From Arabidopsis thaliana (Eukaryota; Streptophyta; Magnoliopsida; Brassicales; Brassicaceae), in NCBI RefSeq assembly GCF_000001735.4, contig NC_003075.7, forward strand, positions 5,767,001 to 5,831,000: 64,000 bases of DNA. The letters are read 5' to 3'. The translations under genes and the position numbers were made by a program. The notes below the pieces were generated by a model, which worked only from the letters and a program-made list of their open reading frames with translations, did not search any database and had not been told where the DNA came from. Of this stretch, positions 13,470-25,632 are shown one piece after another (position 1 is the stretch's first letter; the number at the start of each line of letters is the position of its first letter).

Positions 13470-15186
13470 TCACTTGGAAGCTTCAGTTGACTCGTTTGTT
13501 TTGTTGACGTCTAAAGGGCACTGAGATACATATGGTTTCAGCTATAAAATACAAATGTTCCATCAGCAAAGCTAGATCACACAACAAAGCTTGCGTTATA
13601 CATTAAGCTAGCATTCTATTTCAGGTTCCTAACACAAAACTTAAGACCGGAAAAAAAATCGTCAGGATCACACATGCTTAAGGAGCTTTGAATAGTAAGA
13701 CATGTAAACGGTTTAAAAAGGGAATTTGTTCTAATGTTCAATTAGGATGCAAGTTACATACTCGGCTATCTATATAGAGGAATCAAAGGAAAGGAACAGA
13801 AGAATTTAGGGTGGCATGCAAAACACAACAAGGTTAATGCAAGAAGTAAGCATTCCATTTCAGGTTCCTAACACAACCTAAAACGAATAAGATCATCAGG
13901 ATCACAAACCTAAGGAGCTTCAAACCATTACAAGTTTACGACTTGTAAAAAGATATCCGAAGGAATTCACTATTGTTTTGTTCTCATGTTCAATATCGAG
14001 GAATCAAAGAAAAGTAACAGAAGAGTTTAGGGTAGAATAAAAACCTTAAAGCCAGTCAAATCAGGGACTACGTAGTTTGGCAATTTATCTGGCTGCACAA
14101 CATATCCTCATGCAAACCATTGTCACAAATTTAGAGAAAAAGTAAAAGAAAGAACGGAAAAATGCAAATACTTTATGATATACATCTACAACAATGCTAT
14201 GATGACCAATTTGCCAAAATTCAGTTCAAATTCTTAGCTTTCCTCTTAAAGAATCAGGTCTCTTAAAGTCATGTAAATTGCTTCCTTATTACATATATCT
14301 AACTTCCAAACAATTTGGCATTATCTAGTTACTAATTCCATCACTAAGAACAACATTCAATCATCAACCACTAAACAAGAGTTCATAAAAACAGCTTAAA
14401 TCTCAACTGCAGCATGAGAAAGGCAACAAATTTTTCCAATGAAATGCGTCAAGCATTTCACGTTTTTACGATCACTTAGCCAAATTTGGAGTTCAAGTTC
14501 TTAGCTTTCCACCTAAAATATCAAACTTTGAAAATAGCTCTCCTTAGATTGCCTATATTTAAAACTCAAACAACTTTGCATCATCATCATCATCATCATC
14601 AAAAAAAACTTTTCATCATCAATTACTAAACAAACTATATGGAAACAACTTAATCTCAATAGCAGCATAAAAAGGGTAACAAGTTGTTCCAAATTCAAGT
14701 CAAACGAATGAAATGCGTAAAGTATTACGCATCATTAGGTTCAATTTGCTAAATGTGAGTTCAAGTTCTTAGCTTTCTCTACTTCTTAGATTTCATATAT
14801 CAAAATTCAAACAACATTGCGTCATCATCATCAACAAACAACTTTTAATCATCAATTACTAAACAAGTATACATAGGAAACAACTTAAATGACCAAAATA
14901 GAGTTCAAGTCCTTAGCTTTTTCTACTTGTTAGATTCCACATATCAAAATTCAAACAACATTGCATCAAGAAACAACTTTTTTTCAATCATTGATTACTA
15001 AATAAGTGTTGATGAAAACAGATTGGATTGAAAAATGAAACCTTTACGAGTGTGGAAACCAGGAGGTTTACAGTTTTTTCCCTTGTAAAAGTCTCTGGGA
15101 GCTCGTTTGGGAGAGAGAATATCAAGCGAAGAAGCTCTCTTTCTTCGGAATGTTCTTCCAATCCCGAATAACAACCCTAATGTCAT
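13470..15186 (-). CDS. Mitochondrial large-subunit ribosomal protein, L27/L41 (MRP-L27) family
   Basis: Small basic protein of the mitochondrial ribosome 60S-like large subunit, Pfam MRP-L27 (animal MRPL41). Three coding exons on the minus strand: 15042-15186, 14045-14106, 13470-13541, giving 92 aa. Visible family blocks: RKRASSLDILSPKRAPRDFY, KGKNCKPPGFHTRKG, then YVVQPDKLPNYVVPDL and LKPYVSQCPLDV. Phases match (1/2 then 0). The start chosen is the ATG at 15186 (MTLGLLFGIGRTFRRK); another in-frame ATG lies 30 bases upstream. The Lys/Arg-rich N-terminus fits a mitochondrial targeting segment. Both introns (14107-15041 and 13542-14044) contain internal tandem duplications. From memory this corresponds to AT4G09012. 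Confidence 0.88.
13605..14040. repeat. Two-copy tandem duplication in intron 2 of the ribosomal protein gene
   Basis: Copies start at about 13611 and 13849 (spacing about 238 bp). Both contain ATTTCAGGTTCCTAACACAA, ATCAGGATCACA..CTTAAGGAGCTT (second copy CCTAAGGAGCTT), TTGTTCT..ATGTTCAAT and GAGGAATCAAAG followed by AACAGAAGA.TTTAGGGT. The second copy ends at the exon 2 donor region. Confidence 0.85.
14215..15010. repeat. Degenerate tandem repeats in intron 1 of the ribosomal protein gene
   Basis: At least four units start with TTCAA(A/G)TTCTTAGCTTTC at about 14222, 14493, 14760 and 14905. They share CAAACAACATTGCATCA, CAATCATCAATTACTAAACAAG and, in the two long units, GAAATGCGT(C/A)AAG. The first two units are about 270 bp, the last two about 145 bp, so the repeat has also shrunk internally. 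Confidence 0.85.
14579..14600. repeat. (ATC)n microsatellite
   Basis: About seven ATC triplets inside the second intronic repeat unit; a shorter version is at 14822-14833 in the third unit. Confidence 0.8.
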
Positions 15187-15408
15187 CTTCCAAAATCTAT
15201 CAAATCTGGTAAACAAAATATGTTGTAGAATCGATAAAAATGGAAACTTTCGAATGTATCAAATGTTGAAGAAGAAATGTCAGAGATTTGTAGAAGAAAG
15301 GTCAGAGAAAGGGTTTAGGGGTTCTTTTAGGTGAAAAGGCCCAAAACTAAATAAAGCCCATTTTCATACATTCACTTATTTGTTTATAATTCTCCAAATT
15401 ACCTTTAA

Positions 15409-15760
15409 GGGGATGTATTCAAATTAGAATTTAAAGTGATTTGAGTTTTCTTGAGTTTTAAATGATTTAATTGATCTTAGGGAAGTTTATATGATTTTTG
15501 TAAAATCCATTCAAATCTCACTTTAAACCATGGGATTTGGATTTCTGTATTTTTAACTAAAGAAATCCTCTCAAATTCTCCAAAATAATTAAAATTCAAA
15601 TCCACAAATTGTTTTCAATAACAGTAAATTTTCAGGTGGATTTTGAAATCATTAGTTCAATAACACTGAATTTCATGAGTTTTTTAAAATTCATGTTTGA
15701 ATAACATATGATTTATAAATTCTACAAAAGTCTCTTAAAATTTCACTTGCAATACACCTC
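15409..15760. mobile_element. PIF/Harbinger-like MITE, about 350 bp
   Basis: The left end GGGGATGTATTCAAATT and the right end AATACACCTC form terminal inverted repeats. The next blocks (AGAATTTAAAGTGA left, TCTCTTAAAATTTCACTTG right) are also complementary. The G(G/A)GGTGTATT terminus is typical of Harbinger MITEs. Internal AT-rich DNA with no coding capacity. A TAA precedes the left end, but the right flank does not match clearly, so no target duplication is claimed. Confidence 0.65.
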
Positions 15761-16204
15761 AGATTTTACGATCACTTGTGATTTCAGATATGCTTTAGAA
15801 ATGTGAATTCTAGTATGCTTAGACTTGCTCAAATATGCTTAGATCTGCTTAGGTTTTACTTGTTGTGAACTTGTAAATTATACTTTAGTTTCATCGGAAT
15901 TGTTGTGTACTCGTAAATTTAATTTTAAATTATGTTTTAAAAATGTGAACTCTAATATTTTCTCATGTTGATTTTATATATGCTTAGATCTGCTTAGACT
16001 CGAGTAGTATATACCAAATTGTGATTTGCTTAGACTTGCTTAATTTATAAATTGTGATTTCACTCCTACAATATTTTTTTTTTGTCGGTACAAAGAAGGT
16101 AGTTGAACAAACTTGTTCTCAAAACAAAAGTAGTTTCCAGAAAGGCTAGTATAGTTTCAGAAAGACTTATGCTCAAAACATAAGTCAAGTACTATTACAA
16201 ACGT
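15761..16204. other. AT-rich intergenic DNA with a TGCTTAGA repeat motif
   Basis: 15795-16045 contains about six copies of (A/T)TGCTTAGA(T/C) and two longer near-repeats (ATGTGAACTCTAAT / ATGTGAATTCTAGT). No gene visible. 16077-16204 is the flank of the kinase fragment. Confidence 0.4.
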
Positions 16205-16438
16205 CTAGTTTCCGATACGAACTAACTCTGTGAGAATCTCTGCAGTTGATGGCATAAGAAGAGGGTCTACAGAGGTCATCAAAATTCCTTTGACAGCGTA
16301 CACCTTTTGATCCATTTTGAACACACATTGGACCACTTTGCCATACCCTCCACGACCTAGGCTACCTTCCTCTATAAAATCGTCATGATACCTTGAAGGC
16401 GGTGGACGAATAGACTTTGTTGAAGCGAGTCCAACCAT
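16205..16438 (-). pseudogene. Protein kinase N-lobe fragment
   Basis: A 77-residue frame with the start of a Ser/Thr kinase domain: SRYHDDFIEEGSLGRGGYGKV (Gly-rich loop) and KVYAVKGI (VAIK lysine). It ends after about 25 further residues; helix C, the catalytic loop and the DFG motif are absent. The SRYxxDF...GxGGYGxVV layout resembles GCN2/PERK-type eIF2-alpha kinases more than receptor-like kinases, but the stretch is too short to assign. No introns or promoter are evident and both flanks are repetitive, so a captured gene scrap is most likely. Confidence 0.6.
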
Positions 16439-16465
16439 CCAAGATAAAAGGGATTAGGCTTTGCC

Positions 16466-16735
16466 GACTCGAACCTGAACACAAAAATACTCGAATATTT
16501 TAATCGAAAATCTAAATTTTACCCGAACCCCAAAATTTTACGCGAAAATTCGGGTATCGCTTCTAAAATAGGGCCTAAAAATCTATATCCGAACCGACCT
16601 AAACCTGATTAGACCCGAACCGAAATCGAACCGATATTTTAAATTTATCCTTTTAGATCCTAAACTTTTTTACCCAAAGGACCTGTACCCGATCGAGTTT
16701 TATCTGAACCCGACCCGCTTACTCGAATGTCCACC
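16466..16735. repeat. CCGAAC-rich low-complexity tract
   Basis: Dense in ACCCGAA/CCGAACC words on the plus strand with few other features. Probably a decayed repeat; no coding frame. 16736-17098 is the 5' region of ISA3. Confidence 0.5.
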
Positions 16736-17098
16736 TCTACGAGTGAGACATGAAACCCTCTCTTCCACTCCGAGTCTTTCCTCTCAATTGAATCCGAGAT
16801 AAACCGGTTTAATCTCCAAACCAATCCCATATTCTTGTACCAAATGTTGGTTTGCTTCTTCGTACAAGAAGATATTTTCCGGGAAAATGACAAACAGAGA
16901 AAATCTCCAGAAAACAATGAAAGCTATACACAAAAACTCGCGCTTCCGTTCACGTGGCAATCACTTCCAATGAACGATTCTCCTTCGTTTCTCCCAAAGT
17001 CCCATCACAATCAAAAACCTTCTCTCCGAGAATCTCACTCACTACAAAGAGTAAGATTCGATTCAAAAACAAACTCCGATCGTTGAAGCAACGAAGAT

Positions 17099-20000
17099 AT
17101 GCTTACTTCACCTTCTTCTTCTTCTACATATGATCCATTCTCTTCCAATTTCTCTCCGTCGCTCACTAATGCCTTCTCTAGTAGCTTCACCATTCCCATG
17201 GGGTTAGTCAATTTCACTCTATCTTCCTCTTCGAAATTTGAGTTCTGATTCTGAATTTGTTTGGTATTCGTAGATTGAAATTGAGTAGGAGAGTCACCAG
17301 AGCTCGGATCTTCTCTCGTAAGGCACGTCTTCTTCGTAATCCCTAATCTCGTTCATGTTCTTAAGTTTACATTCCAAAAACCGAATTAGACGATCTTCAT
17401 TGTTTCATCGTAGGTAGATTAAGGATCGTTCAACACTTAAGGTCACTTGTCGTCGCGCACACGAACGTGTGGTTGAGGTAAATCTCTTGGTTTAGTTTTT
17501 TGCTCTTTAGCGGATTTTGAATTGTGTGATAAGTGCTTCTTCTGTGTAATTTTCTAGGAAGAAGCATCTACAATGACGGAGACGAAATTGTTTAAAGTTT
17601 CTTCTGGTGAGGTATCTCCTCTTGGTGTGTCACAAGTCGATAAGGGAATCAATTTTGCTTTGTTTTCTCAGAATGCTACTTCTGTCACACTCTGCTTATC
17701 ACTATCCCAGAGGTATATAACAAGTAGGTTTGAAGTTTGTTTTTGTTTTGCTTGCTTAATCTGTGATGCTAATGTTCTTTGGTGATATGTTGTTCTAGTG
17801 GTAAGGATGATACGGATGATGATGGTATGATAGAGTTGGTTTTGGATCCCAGTGTAAACAAGACTGGAGATACTTGGCACATTTGTGTTGAGGTAGTCTC
17901 ATACACTGAGGAACTTCTTTAGACAGATTTATCTTTTTGAGTTCTCATTTGCTGTGAAATTTTCTTACATTTTGATAGGATTTGCCTCTCAATAATGTTC
18001 TCTATGGTTACCGTGTTGATGGTCCTGGAGAATGGCAACAAGGGCATCGGTTTGATCGTAGTATTTTGCTTTTGGATCCCTATGCTAAGCTAGTTAAAGG
18101 TCATAGTTCTTTTGGAGATAGTAGTCAGAAGTTTGCTCAATTTTATGGAACTTATGACTTTGAGAGCTCGCCATTTGACTGGGGAGATGACTACAAGTTT
18201 CCTAACATACCTGAGGTAAAAATTGCATTTGTTTCCTTCAGCTAGTTGTTGCACGATTCCGACTTTGAATATGGAATTTGTATTCCTGCAGCATTTATGG
18301 TTTCTCCCTTATTTTGTTTCAGTTTTGTAATCAGCTGCTACTGTTTTGCAGAAGGATCTTGTTATTTATGAAATGAATGTTCGTGCTTTTACTGCTGATG
18401 AATCCAGTGGGATGGACCCAGCTATAGGAGGCAGTTACCTCGGTTTCATTGAGAAGGTGATTGTATTCTACTTAAAACATATGTGTTGAGATGCTGAAAT
18501 TACTGCACATTCATGCTTACTGCACAAGGGTTGTTAGCAGGAGTCATTTACCAAAAACGTTAAAAGTGTGAAAAAGCTTATTATGATAGATATTGAGGAT
18601 ACATCTGCCTGTATATGTACAAAGCTTCTTTTATAGCTCACTCTCTTTTTTTTTTCTTAAGATCCCACACCTTCAAGATCTGGGTATAAATGCAGTGGAA
18701 TTATTGCCAGTGTTTGAGTTTGATGAACTGGAGCTTCAGAGGCGTTCTAACCCTAGGGATCACATGGTAATCACGAATCAGCAATTTACATTTCTGTGTG
18801 CTTATAATATTTCTTGCAGGTCTTATCGCAATGGTAGCTATAAAATTCTTCCCTTTTCAATTTAACTTGAGTCTCCATGAATGGAAGTTTCAGTGCTTCC
18901 CATACCTGAAAGAGATTTTTCTTTTTACTAGGTTAACACATGGGGTTACTCGACAGTTAACTTTTTTGCTCCGATGAGCCGATATGCTAGTGGTGAGGGA
19001 GACCCTATTAAAGCTTCGAAAGAGTTTAAAGAAATGGTCAAAGCCTTGCATTCTGCTGGTATAGAGGTAGCAATTCCCTTGTATTGCTCCGTTTTCTTGG
19101 GGTCGATGCAGTTTGTTCCTTGTTGAACTTTTTATTGTAATTGATTATTCTTCAGAAGTATTCTTACAAGTTTTCTCTGCAGGTCATTTTGGACGTAGTT
19201 TATAATCACACCAACGAAGCAGATGACAAATACCCTTATACCACTTCATTTCGTGGCATAGACAACAAGGTGAGTCATAAGAGGATTAACATTCATGTCG
19301 GTTTATTTATTTTCTTATCTTAAAACTCTAAACAGTGAGATCTATTATGCAGGTTTATTACATGCTTGATCCAAACAACCAACTGCTTAACTTTTCTGGC
19401 TGTGGTAATTTAAAGTTTATATTGCAGACTTTACTTTTCAAAAATTCCGTACTTGAAATGAAAGTTTGGTTTACAGTTTGCTGTAGTATGTGTGCTCAAC
19501 GTTTCTTTTGCTTTCTGTCTCCAGGGAATACACTGAACTGTAACCATCCAGTTGTTATGGAACTCATACTTGATAGCTTAAGGCACTGGTATGGACAAAA
19601 TCTATGTTAGCAGCCACTGTAACTAATTGGACCAAATATCTTGCAGTTTATCCTGGACATGACACTGATATGAAAGAATTGCTTGTTGATTTTTCTATCT
19701 TCTTGACAGTCATTGTGGTTACTTCACATAGTTAATCATTCTGGTTCTGCTTTCTTCTCTTTACTTAACCGCAGGGTCACTGAATATCACGTGGATGGTT
19801 TCCGGTTTGATCTTGCTAGTGTGCTTTGCCGAGCAACAGATGGATCTCCACTCAGTGCTCCCCCACTGATAAGGGTAGGTTTTAATGCATTGTGCTTGCA
19901 TATTCAGAAAATAAAATAGAAAATCTTGTGCCATAATGTTCATTTTGTAATTTCTTATTGAATCAGGCAATTGCCAAGGATTCTGTTCTGTCAAGATGTA

Positions 20001-21839
20001 AAATAATTGCAGAGCCTTGGGATTGTGGAGGATTATATCTAGTCGGGAAGTTTCCAAATTGGGATAGGTAACCGTTTTAGCTTCATAACTAGCTTAAGTT
20101 GATGACTCCCAATAGTACTATACATTGTAGTTCCTTCCAAAGTTCTGTGGTTATTAACTTTGTGTAACTGGTATGGCTACTGGTGGATTTTTCCCAAGTC
20201 AGGTGGGCTGAGTGGAATGGGATGTACCGGGATGATGTTAGAAGATTTATCAAGGTATTCAACATTGGAGTCTTTTTCACCTGATCTTTGGAAAGGCATG
20301 ACTTATTGCAGATGCACTCTAATCTTCCACATTGTTAGGGTGACAGTGGCATGAAAGGAAGCTTTGCTACTCGGGTTTCTGGATCTTCCGATCTTTACCA
20401 GGTTATTATATTTTGTATTCATTCTGAACTTTATTCAGTGAACACTTAGATGCATTAACTGCAGTAGAATCCAAGTAGGTTTAATGATATCATCGCACTT
20501 TCCCTCTTCTCTTATATAGGTTAACCAGAGGAAGCCTTACCATGGTGTAAATTTTGTGATCGCACATGATGGATTCACATTGCGAGATCTTGTATCGTAC
20601 AACTTTAAGGTACTTTTTGATTTCCAATGTATTGATTTTAAAACATGAATGAGTCAGCGCTTTATGTATCTCTTCTGTATGATAGCACAATGAGGCCAAT
20701 GGAGAAGGAGGAAATGATGGATGTAATGACAATCATAGCTGGAACTGTGGTTTTGAAGGTACAATTAAAAGAGTCTCGCTTCACAATATTCAAGCATTGA
20801 TCGTTTCTCTGTATAATATTCTTATTACAGCATTCAAGTTTAATAATCTGTTTATTGACAGGGGAAACTGGTGATGCTCACATCAAATCTTTACGTACTC
20901 GGCAAATGAAGAACTTTCATTTAGCTTTGATGATTTCTCAGGTGCGTATTTGCCAACATACACTCGTTTAAATACTGTCTAAAATTCTAAATGCATATGA
21001 AACCGATGGTGATCAATGATCAGGGAACACCAATGATGCTAATGGGAGACGAATATGGACATACACGGTATGGTAACAACAATAGCTACGGACATGATAC
21101 CTCCCTTAACAATTTCCAGTGGAAAGAGGCAAGTCTTACGCCTCGCGTTTTGTCTTCCCTGTTTACTACGGATTCCTCCATGAACTGAAATCATTTTTTC
21201 TTATTAAATCCAGCTCGACGCAAAGAAGCAGAACCATTTCAGGTTTTTCTCGGAGGTGATCAAGTTCCGACATTCACACCATGTACTCAAGCATGAAAAT
21301 TTCCTCACCCAAGTAACTAACTTCCTCTTGGTTTCATCTATTCCTTGGATTTTTGAGTGCTACTCTAATTTTCAATGATTGTCTAAAGGGTGAGATTACA
21401 TGGCATGAAGATAATTGGGACAACAGTGAGAGCAAGTTCCTAGCTTTCACGTAAGACACAAAAGTCCCAAAGTTTCTTACCTAACTGTGTTATAGTACTC
21501 TACAGAGTTATCAGATTTCAGATTAATAAGTGACTCTTCTTGCAGTCTCCATGACGGTATAGGTGGCCGTGACATCTATGTGGCATTCAACGCCCACGAC
21601 TACTTTGTCAAGGCTCTGATTCCACAGCCACCACCGGGAAAACAATGGTTCCGTGTGGTCAGTCTTTCTTTCTTTTGTCTTCTTTGGTTCTCTAATTCTA
21701 TGACTGATTCAATGTCATGTTTCCGCAGGCTGACACAAACCTCGAGTCGCCGGATGATTTTGTGAGGGAAGGTGTGGCCGGTGTGGCTGATACCTACAAT
21801 GTGGCCCCATTCTCTTCAATCCTTCTCCAGTCCAAGTAA
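17099..21839 (+). CDS. ISA3: Isoamylase-type starch debranching enzyme ISA3
   Basis: Plastid debranching enzyme hydrolysing alpha-1,6 branches, mainly in starch breakdown. I read 24 coding exons, first 17099-17202, last 21729-21839, joining to 764 aa, the expected length. The N-terminus ([20 protein letters not shown]) is a Ser-rich chloroplast transit peptide. Next come a CBM48-type segment ([18 protein letters not shown]) and the GH13 barrel: region I DVVYNHT (19183 exon), region [12 protein letters not shown] with the nucleophile Asp (19775 exon), region III IIAEPWD with the acid/base Glu (19967 exon), region [11 protein letters not shown] (20520 exon). All catalytic residues are present. 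Two introns need GC donors to keep frame: after 17322 (AAG|GCACGT) and after 21128 (GAG|GCAAGT). The start is the first ATG of the transit-peptide frame; the next in-frame Met (17573) would remove it. Confidence 0.96.
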
Positions 21840-23800
21840 GATAAGCACTCACACGATAACGCACGGTAGAGGAAAAATAAGGTTTATGAGTTATGAGTAA
21901 AAAAGATCCATGACTCCATGAGTCTCTTGTAAAAGTTGATTACATGTAAAATAATAAAATGTACGACATTTCCAATCACAAATAAAGATATATTTAGAGC
22001 AATGGTACATTTTTTTCTAATCATGGAAATACGAAATATATGTAGTGATATTATTAACTTAATTTTAGTTAAATGTATTATCTATATAATGTAAAAGTGG
22101 ATAATCTGGCGCGAAGAGTTTTTACCCATCCACATCCTATCAACTATGTCAACAATGTCCTTCAACATTGGCTTATTTGAGTCAATTTAGTATTTTAGTA
22201 TAAATGTCTGACAAAAATAAAAAAAATCATGTAAAATTTGATAATCTAAATAAATATCATAAATCTTAATGATTTTGGGTTTTACAACCCTTACTTCATA
22301 ATCGAGTTTAAATAGTCCATAGTATTTGATCTGCAAGATTTAGTACATTTGACATTATCGAAAAACACATTTCAACAGAATTTTGAATTTATTCAAGCTT
22401 CAAACCATATCCTCCACAAAATGTGATAAAATTTGTCAAAATTTTTTATATAGGATTTGTTTTTATAACAAATTGTGAATAATAATAAAAGAAGTCACCC
22501 CATTTCTGTCTTTCAACTTAAGGTGACTCACCACCTACTTACCACATTGATATTGTCATCTTCGAAGAATCCAAACTATTTTTTCTTCTAATCCAAACCT
22601 TTTCTTATTGTTAGTAAACAATTCAAGATCGTTCTAAACTCAAGAGAATCCGAGGTTCCAATTATTGAAACGTTACGTTAAAACGTAAAATAATACTCCA
22701 AAAAAATCCATTTTTAAAACGAATAATGAAAAGAGATGCTTCGATCGTAGAGTCAAAAAGTTAAATAAATATAAGAATTTACAAGACGAATGGAAAACAC
22801 AACCGCGTGTTAGTCACTAATCATAATGATAAGTGAAAGTTTAGGTCACATTAATTAATTTTAAAATTTGATTAATCTTTGAAACCTTTTAATTCACGTG
22901 GTTAGGGCAGGCTTTGGCAACAACGCGTAGTTGGTGTTGGGTCGGTGGTCGACGACCTAGCCAAATCCATGGCTCATATTTTTATCTCCATTTGTTTCCA
23001 TAGTTGTTTTAATGATACGTGTACGTATCACTTATCAGATGAAAATAATTAATTACCTCGACTTTCCTAATCATATCTACGTTTCCACAATAACAGTCTT
23101 CAAACAAATCCATTAGAGTATGCAATTTAGGAGTGTCAAAATAAGTCAACATTCATGGATTACTCGAACTCGTCAATAATGTTAATTGGTTTAAGTAAAA
23201 ATATTTTACCCATATATATAAAGGAGTTTTAATAGATTAAAACTAATAGGATTATAAGTTTAATGGGCAAAACTTATTAGAGTCATGGGTTATCCATAGG
23301 TTTTACTGTTTCAAAATTATATTTCAGTATTGATTCTCGTGTTCTTAACAAACAGCGGAGTCGACTTTTTCCTAAGCATGTTCAAGCTTTACTTTGTACT
23401 AGATCTCCCAAACCCATCCATTAAACACTCGAATCTATATGAATTTAGGTCGGGTTGGGTCAGATTGGTTTACCCATTTTGACATTTTTAATATGCATGT
23501 AAGAAAAGGTTTGGAGCAAGTTGGGTGGTTACGGCTATCAAGTAGTTTACTGAAATTCCAAATTATTTACTTTATCACTTACTTCAGTAGATTTTTTCGT
23601 TTAACAACTTACCAATAGCAGAATAATTGACATAGTATTGATAATTGTAGGTGTAAGATATAGACAAAAATATGTTGGCAGGTTTATCAACAACAAAAAT
23701 TCAATTTCACATTGTAATTTTTTTTTTAATGCAAAACTTTTTGCCAACAAAAATTATGCCCAAAAGAAGGAAAAAAATTATACATAGTGTACATTTCTTG
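21840..23800. other. AT-rich intergenic DNA
   Basis: No gene supported. 21950-22020 holds AATAAA-like ISA3 polyadenylation candidates. 23395-23490 has GGTCGGGTTGGGTC-type low-complexity words similar to the CCGAACC tract near 16.6 kb on the other strand. The rest has no recognisable structure. Confidence 0.4.
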
Positions 23801-24882
23801 TCGGGAAAAATGTCATTTAATCTCCCAACTTTTAAAAAATGGTCATTTTATATATCAACTTCGTATGTGGCCGTTTAAAACATGAACTAAACGTTGACTA
23901 ATTTTTAAAACATGATCTTTCGTTGACCAGGCCAAAATAGACATGCCGTTATCAGTCATTAACGGAATTTCTAACGTCCGTTATCATCCGTTAACTTTAT
24001 TAGTCAAGTTTCAAATTGTGGTCATTTTAAACATCAACTTTTTATGTGGCCATTTAAAACATGAACTAAACGTTGACTACCATTTAAGACATGAAAAATT
24101 TGTTGACCAAGCCAAAATAGACATGTCTTTATCAGTAGAACCTAGAAACCGTTAATGACTGTTAATCTGTCCAAAACAACGTCGTTTGAGAATAATCGAA
24201 AGAACATAAAGATTTTTCCCATATAAAATCTCCATATCAAAAAGTTTTAAGCAGAACCCATAGTTTGATATAGAGATAATCACAGTGCCAGTAATTGGAA
24301 GCAAATAAAAGTGTTTTCGTTTATATATTTGTTTTAAATTTTAAAAGGAATCATGGAAGCAAATTGAAGACTCATTATAAGATTGTTCGTCTTGTTTGAG
24401 CGGTTGTAGAAATAGATTTGGGGAACTGGAGTTTCATTTAGAAAACAATCCTGATTTTCTTTTGGTTATTCTCAAAACAAAGTCGTTTTAGGGATACTAA
24501 TAGAGTCGTTAACAAGTGATAATGAATGTTATAAGTTCTTTTAATGAATGATGACAACATGTTTATTTTGGCTTGGTCATCGAATTTCTCATGTTTTAAA
24601 TGGTAGTCAACGCTTAGTTCATGTTTAAAATGGCCACATATAAAGTCGATGTTTAAAATGACCACAATTTAAAACTTGACTAATAAAGTCGTTAACGGAT
24701 GATAACGAACGTTAAAAGTTCCGTTAATGACTGATAGCGGCATGTCTATTTTGGCCTGGTCAACGAATAATCATGTTTTAAAATTTAATCAACGTTTAGT
24801 TCATGTTTTAAACGGCCGCATACGAAGTTGATGTATAAAATGGCCATTTTTAAAAAGTTGAGGGATTAATTGACATTTTTTC
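23801..24882. mobile_element. MULE-like foldback element with 9-bp target duplication
   Basis: CATTTCTTG occurs immediately outside both ends (23792-23800 and 24883-24891), fitting the 9-bp target duplication of Mutator-like elements. The ends are (G)GGAAAAATGTCATTTAATC on the left and its near-complement on the right. The inverted arms run about 400 bp each (about 23801-24210 and 24452-24882) around a spacer of about 240 bp. Each arm contains two tandem subunits of about 175 bp sharing ACATGAACTAAACGTTGACTA and CCAAAATAGACATG. No transposase is encoded. Confidence 0.88.
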
Positions 24883-25173
24883 CATTTCTTGGCTCCTTTT
24901 CTCTAACGTACATTTATCAGTTCATCATCCAAAAATTCAAAATTTTCGAACACATGTTTGGATATGAAACAAAATTCGATTTGTCTTTATGTTGCTTTCA
25001 TATAGAAAAGTGCAAAACTTTGTTAGAGCTCATGTAACTTCTTAATTTTAAAAAACAAAACAAATCAGATCCAAAGTGTAATAAAGAGAAACTCTAGGGA
25101 CTTCTTTATAAATAAAACAAAAAACATTTACACGTCTTCGTGTAATTTCGAAGAAACATCGATTCTCTTCTCT

Positions 25174-25181
25174 TATATAAA
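25174..25181 (+). promoter_or_regulatory. TATA box of AGP10
   Basis: TATATAAA about 70 bp before the start codon at 25249, followed by a CTCTTCGTCTCC-rich leader; spacing suits a plant core promoter. Confidence 0.7.
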
Positions 25182-25248
25182 CCCTCTTCGTCTCCTCCTC
25201 CTCTCTGCTCGAAACAAGATCCTTCACTTCTCTCAAACTACGAAAACT

Positions 25249-25632
25249 ATGGCTTCAAAATCCGTCGTCGTTTTGCTCTTCCTCGCTCTCATAGCTTCAT
25301 CAGCCATAGCTCAAGCTCCAGGACCAGCTCCAACAAGATCTCCTCTTCCATCTCCTGCTCAACCTCCAAGAACCGCCGCACCAACTCCTTCAATCACACC
25401 AACTCCAACTCCAACACCATCCGCTACTCCCACGGCGGCTCCAGTTTCTCCTCCGGCTGGTTCACCACTTCCCTCCTCCGCTTCACCACCCGCTCCTCCA
25501 ACTTCTCTCACTCCTGATGGTGCACCTGTCGCTGGTCCGACTGGATCCACTCCCGTCGATAACAACAACGCCGCCACTCTCGCTGCTGGATCTTTAGCCG
25601 GATTTGTATTCGTCGCTTCTTTGTTACTGTAA
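25249..25632 (+). CDS. AGP10: Classical arabinogalactan protein AGP10
   Basis: Cell-surface proteoglycan core, GPI-anchored at the plasma membrane or released to the wall. Single exon, 127 aa. Residues 1-21 are a signal peptide (SVVVLLFLALIASSAIA) with mature start QAPGPAPT. Residues 22-98 are Pro/Ala/Ser/Thr-rich with many AP, SP and TP dipeptides that are hydroxylated and O-arabinogalactosylated in this family. A short DNNNAA stretch (likely GPI omega region) precedes a hydrophobic C-terminal tail (SLAGFVFVASLLL) removed on anchor addition. Intact. A long antisense frame is a codon-bias shadow. Confidence 0.95.
   Translation: MASKSVVVLLFLALIASSAIAQAPGPAPTRSPLPSPAQPPRTAAPTPSITPTPTPTPSATPTAAPVSPPAGSPLPSSASPPAPPTSLTPDGAPVAGPTGSTPVDNNNAATLAAGSLAGFVFVASLLL

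Noticed and set aside
25359-25577. Antisense open frame over AGP10
   Set aside because: Gly/Val-rich shadow created by the Pro/Ala/Thr codon bias of AGP10.
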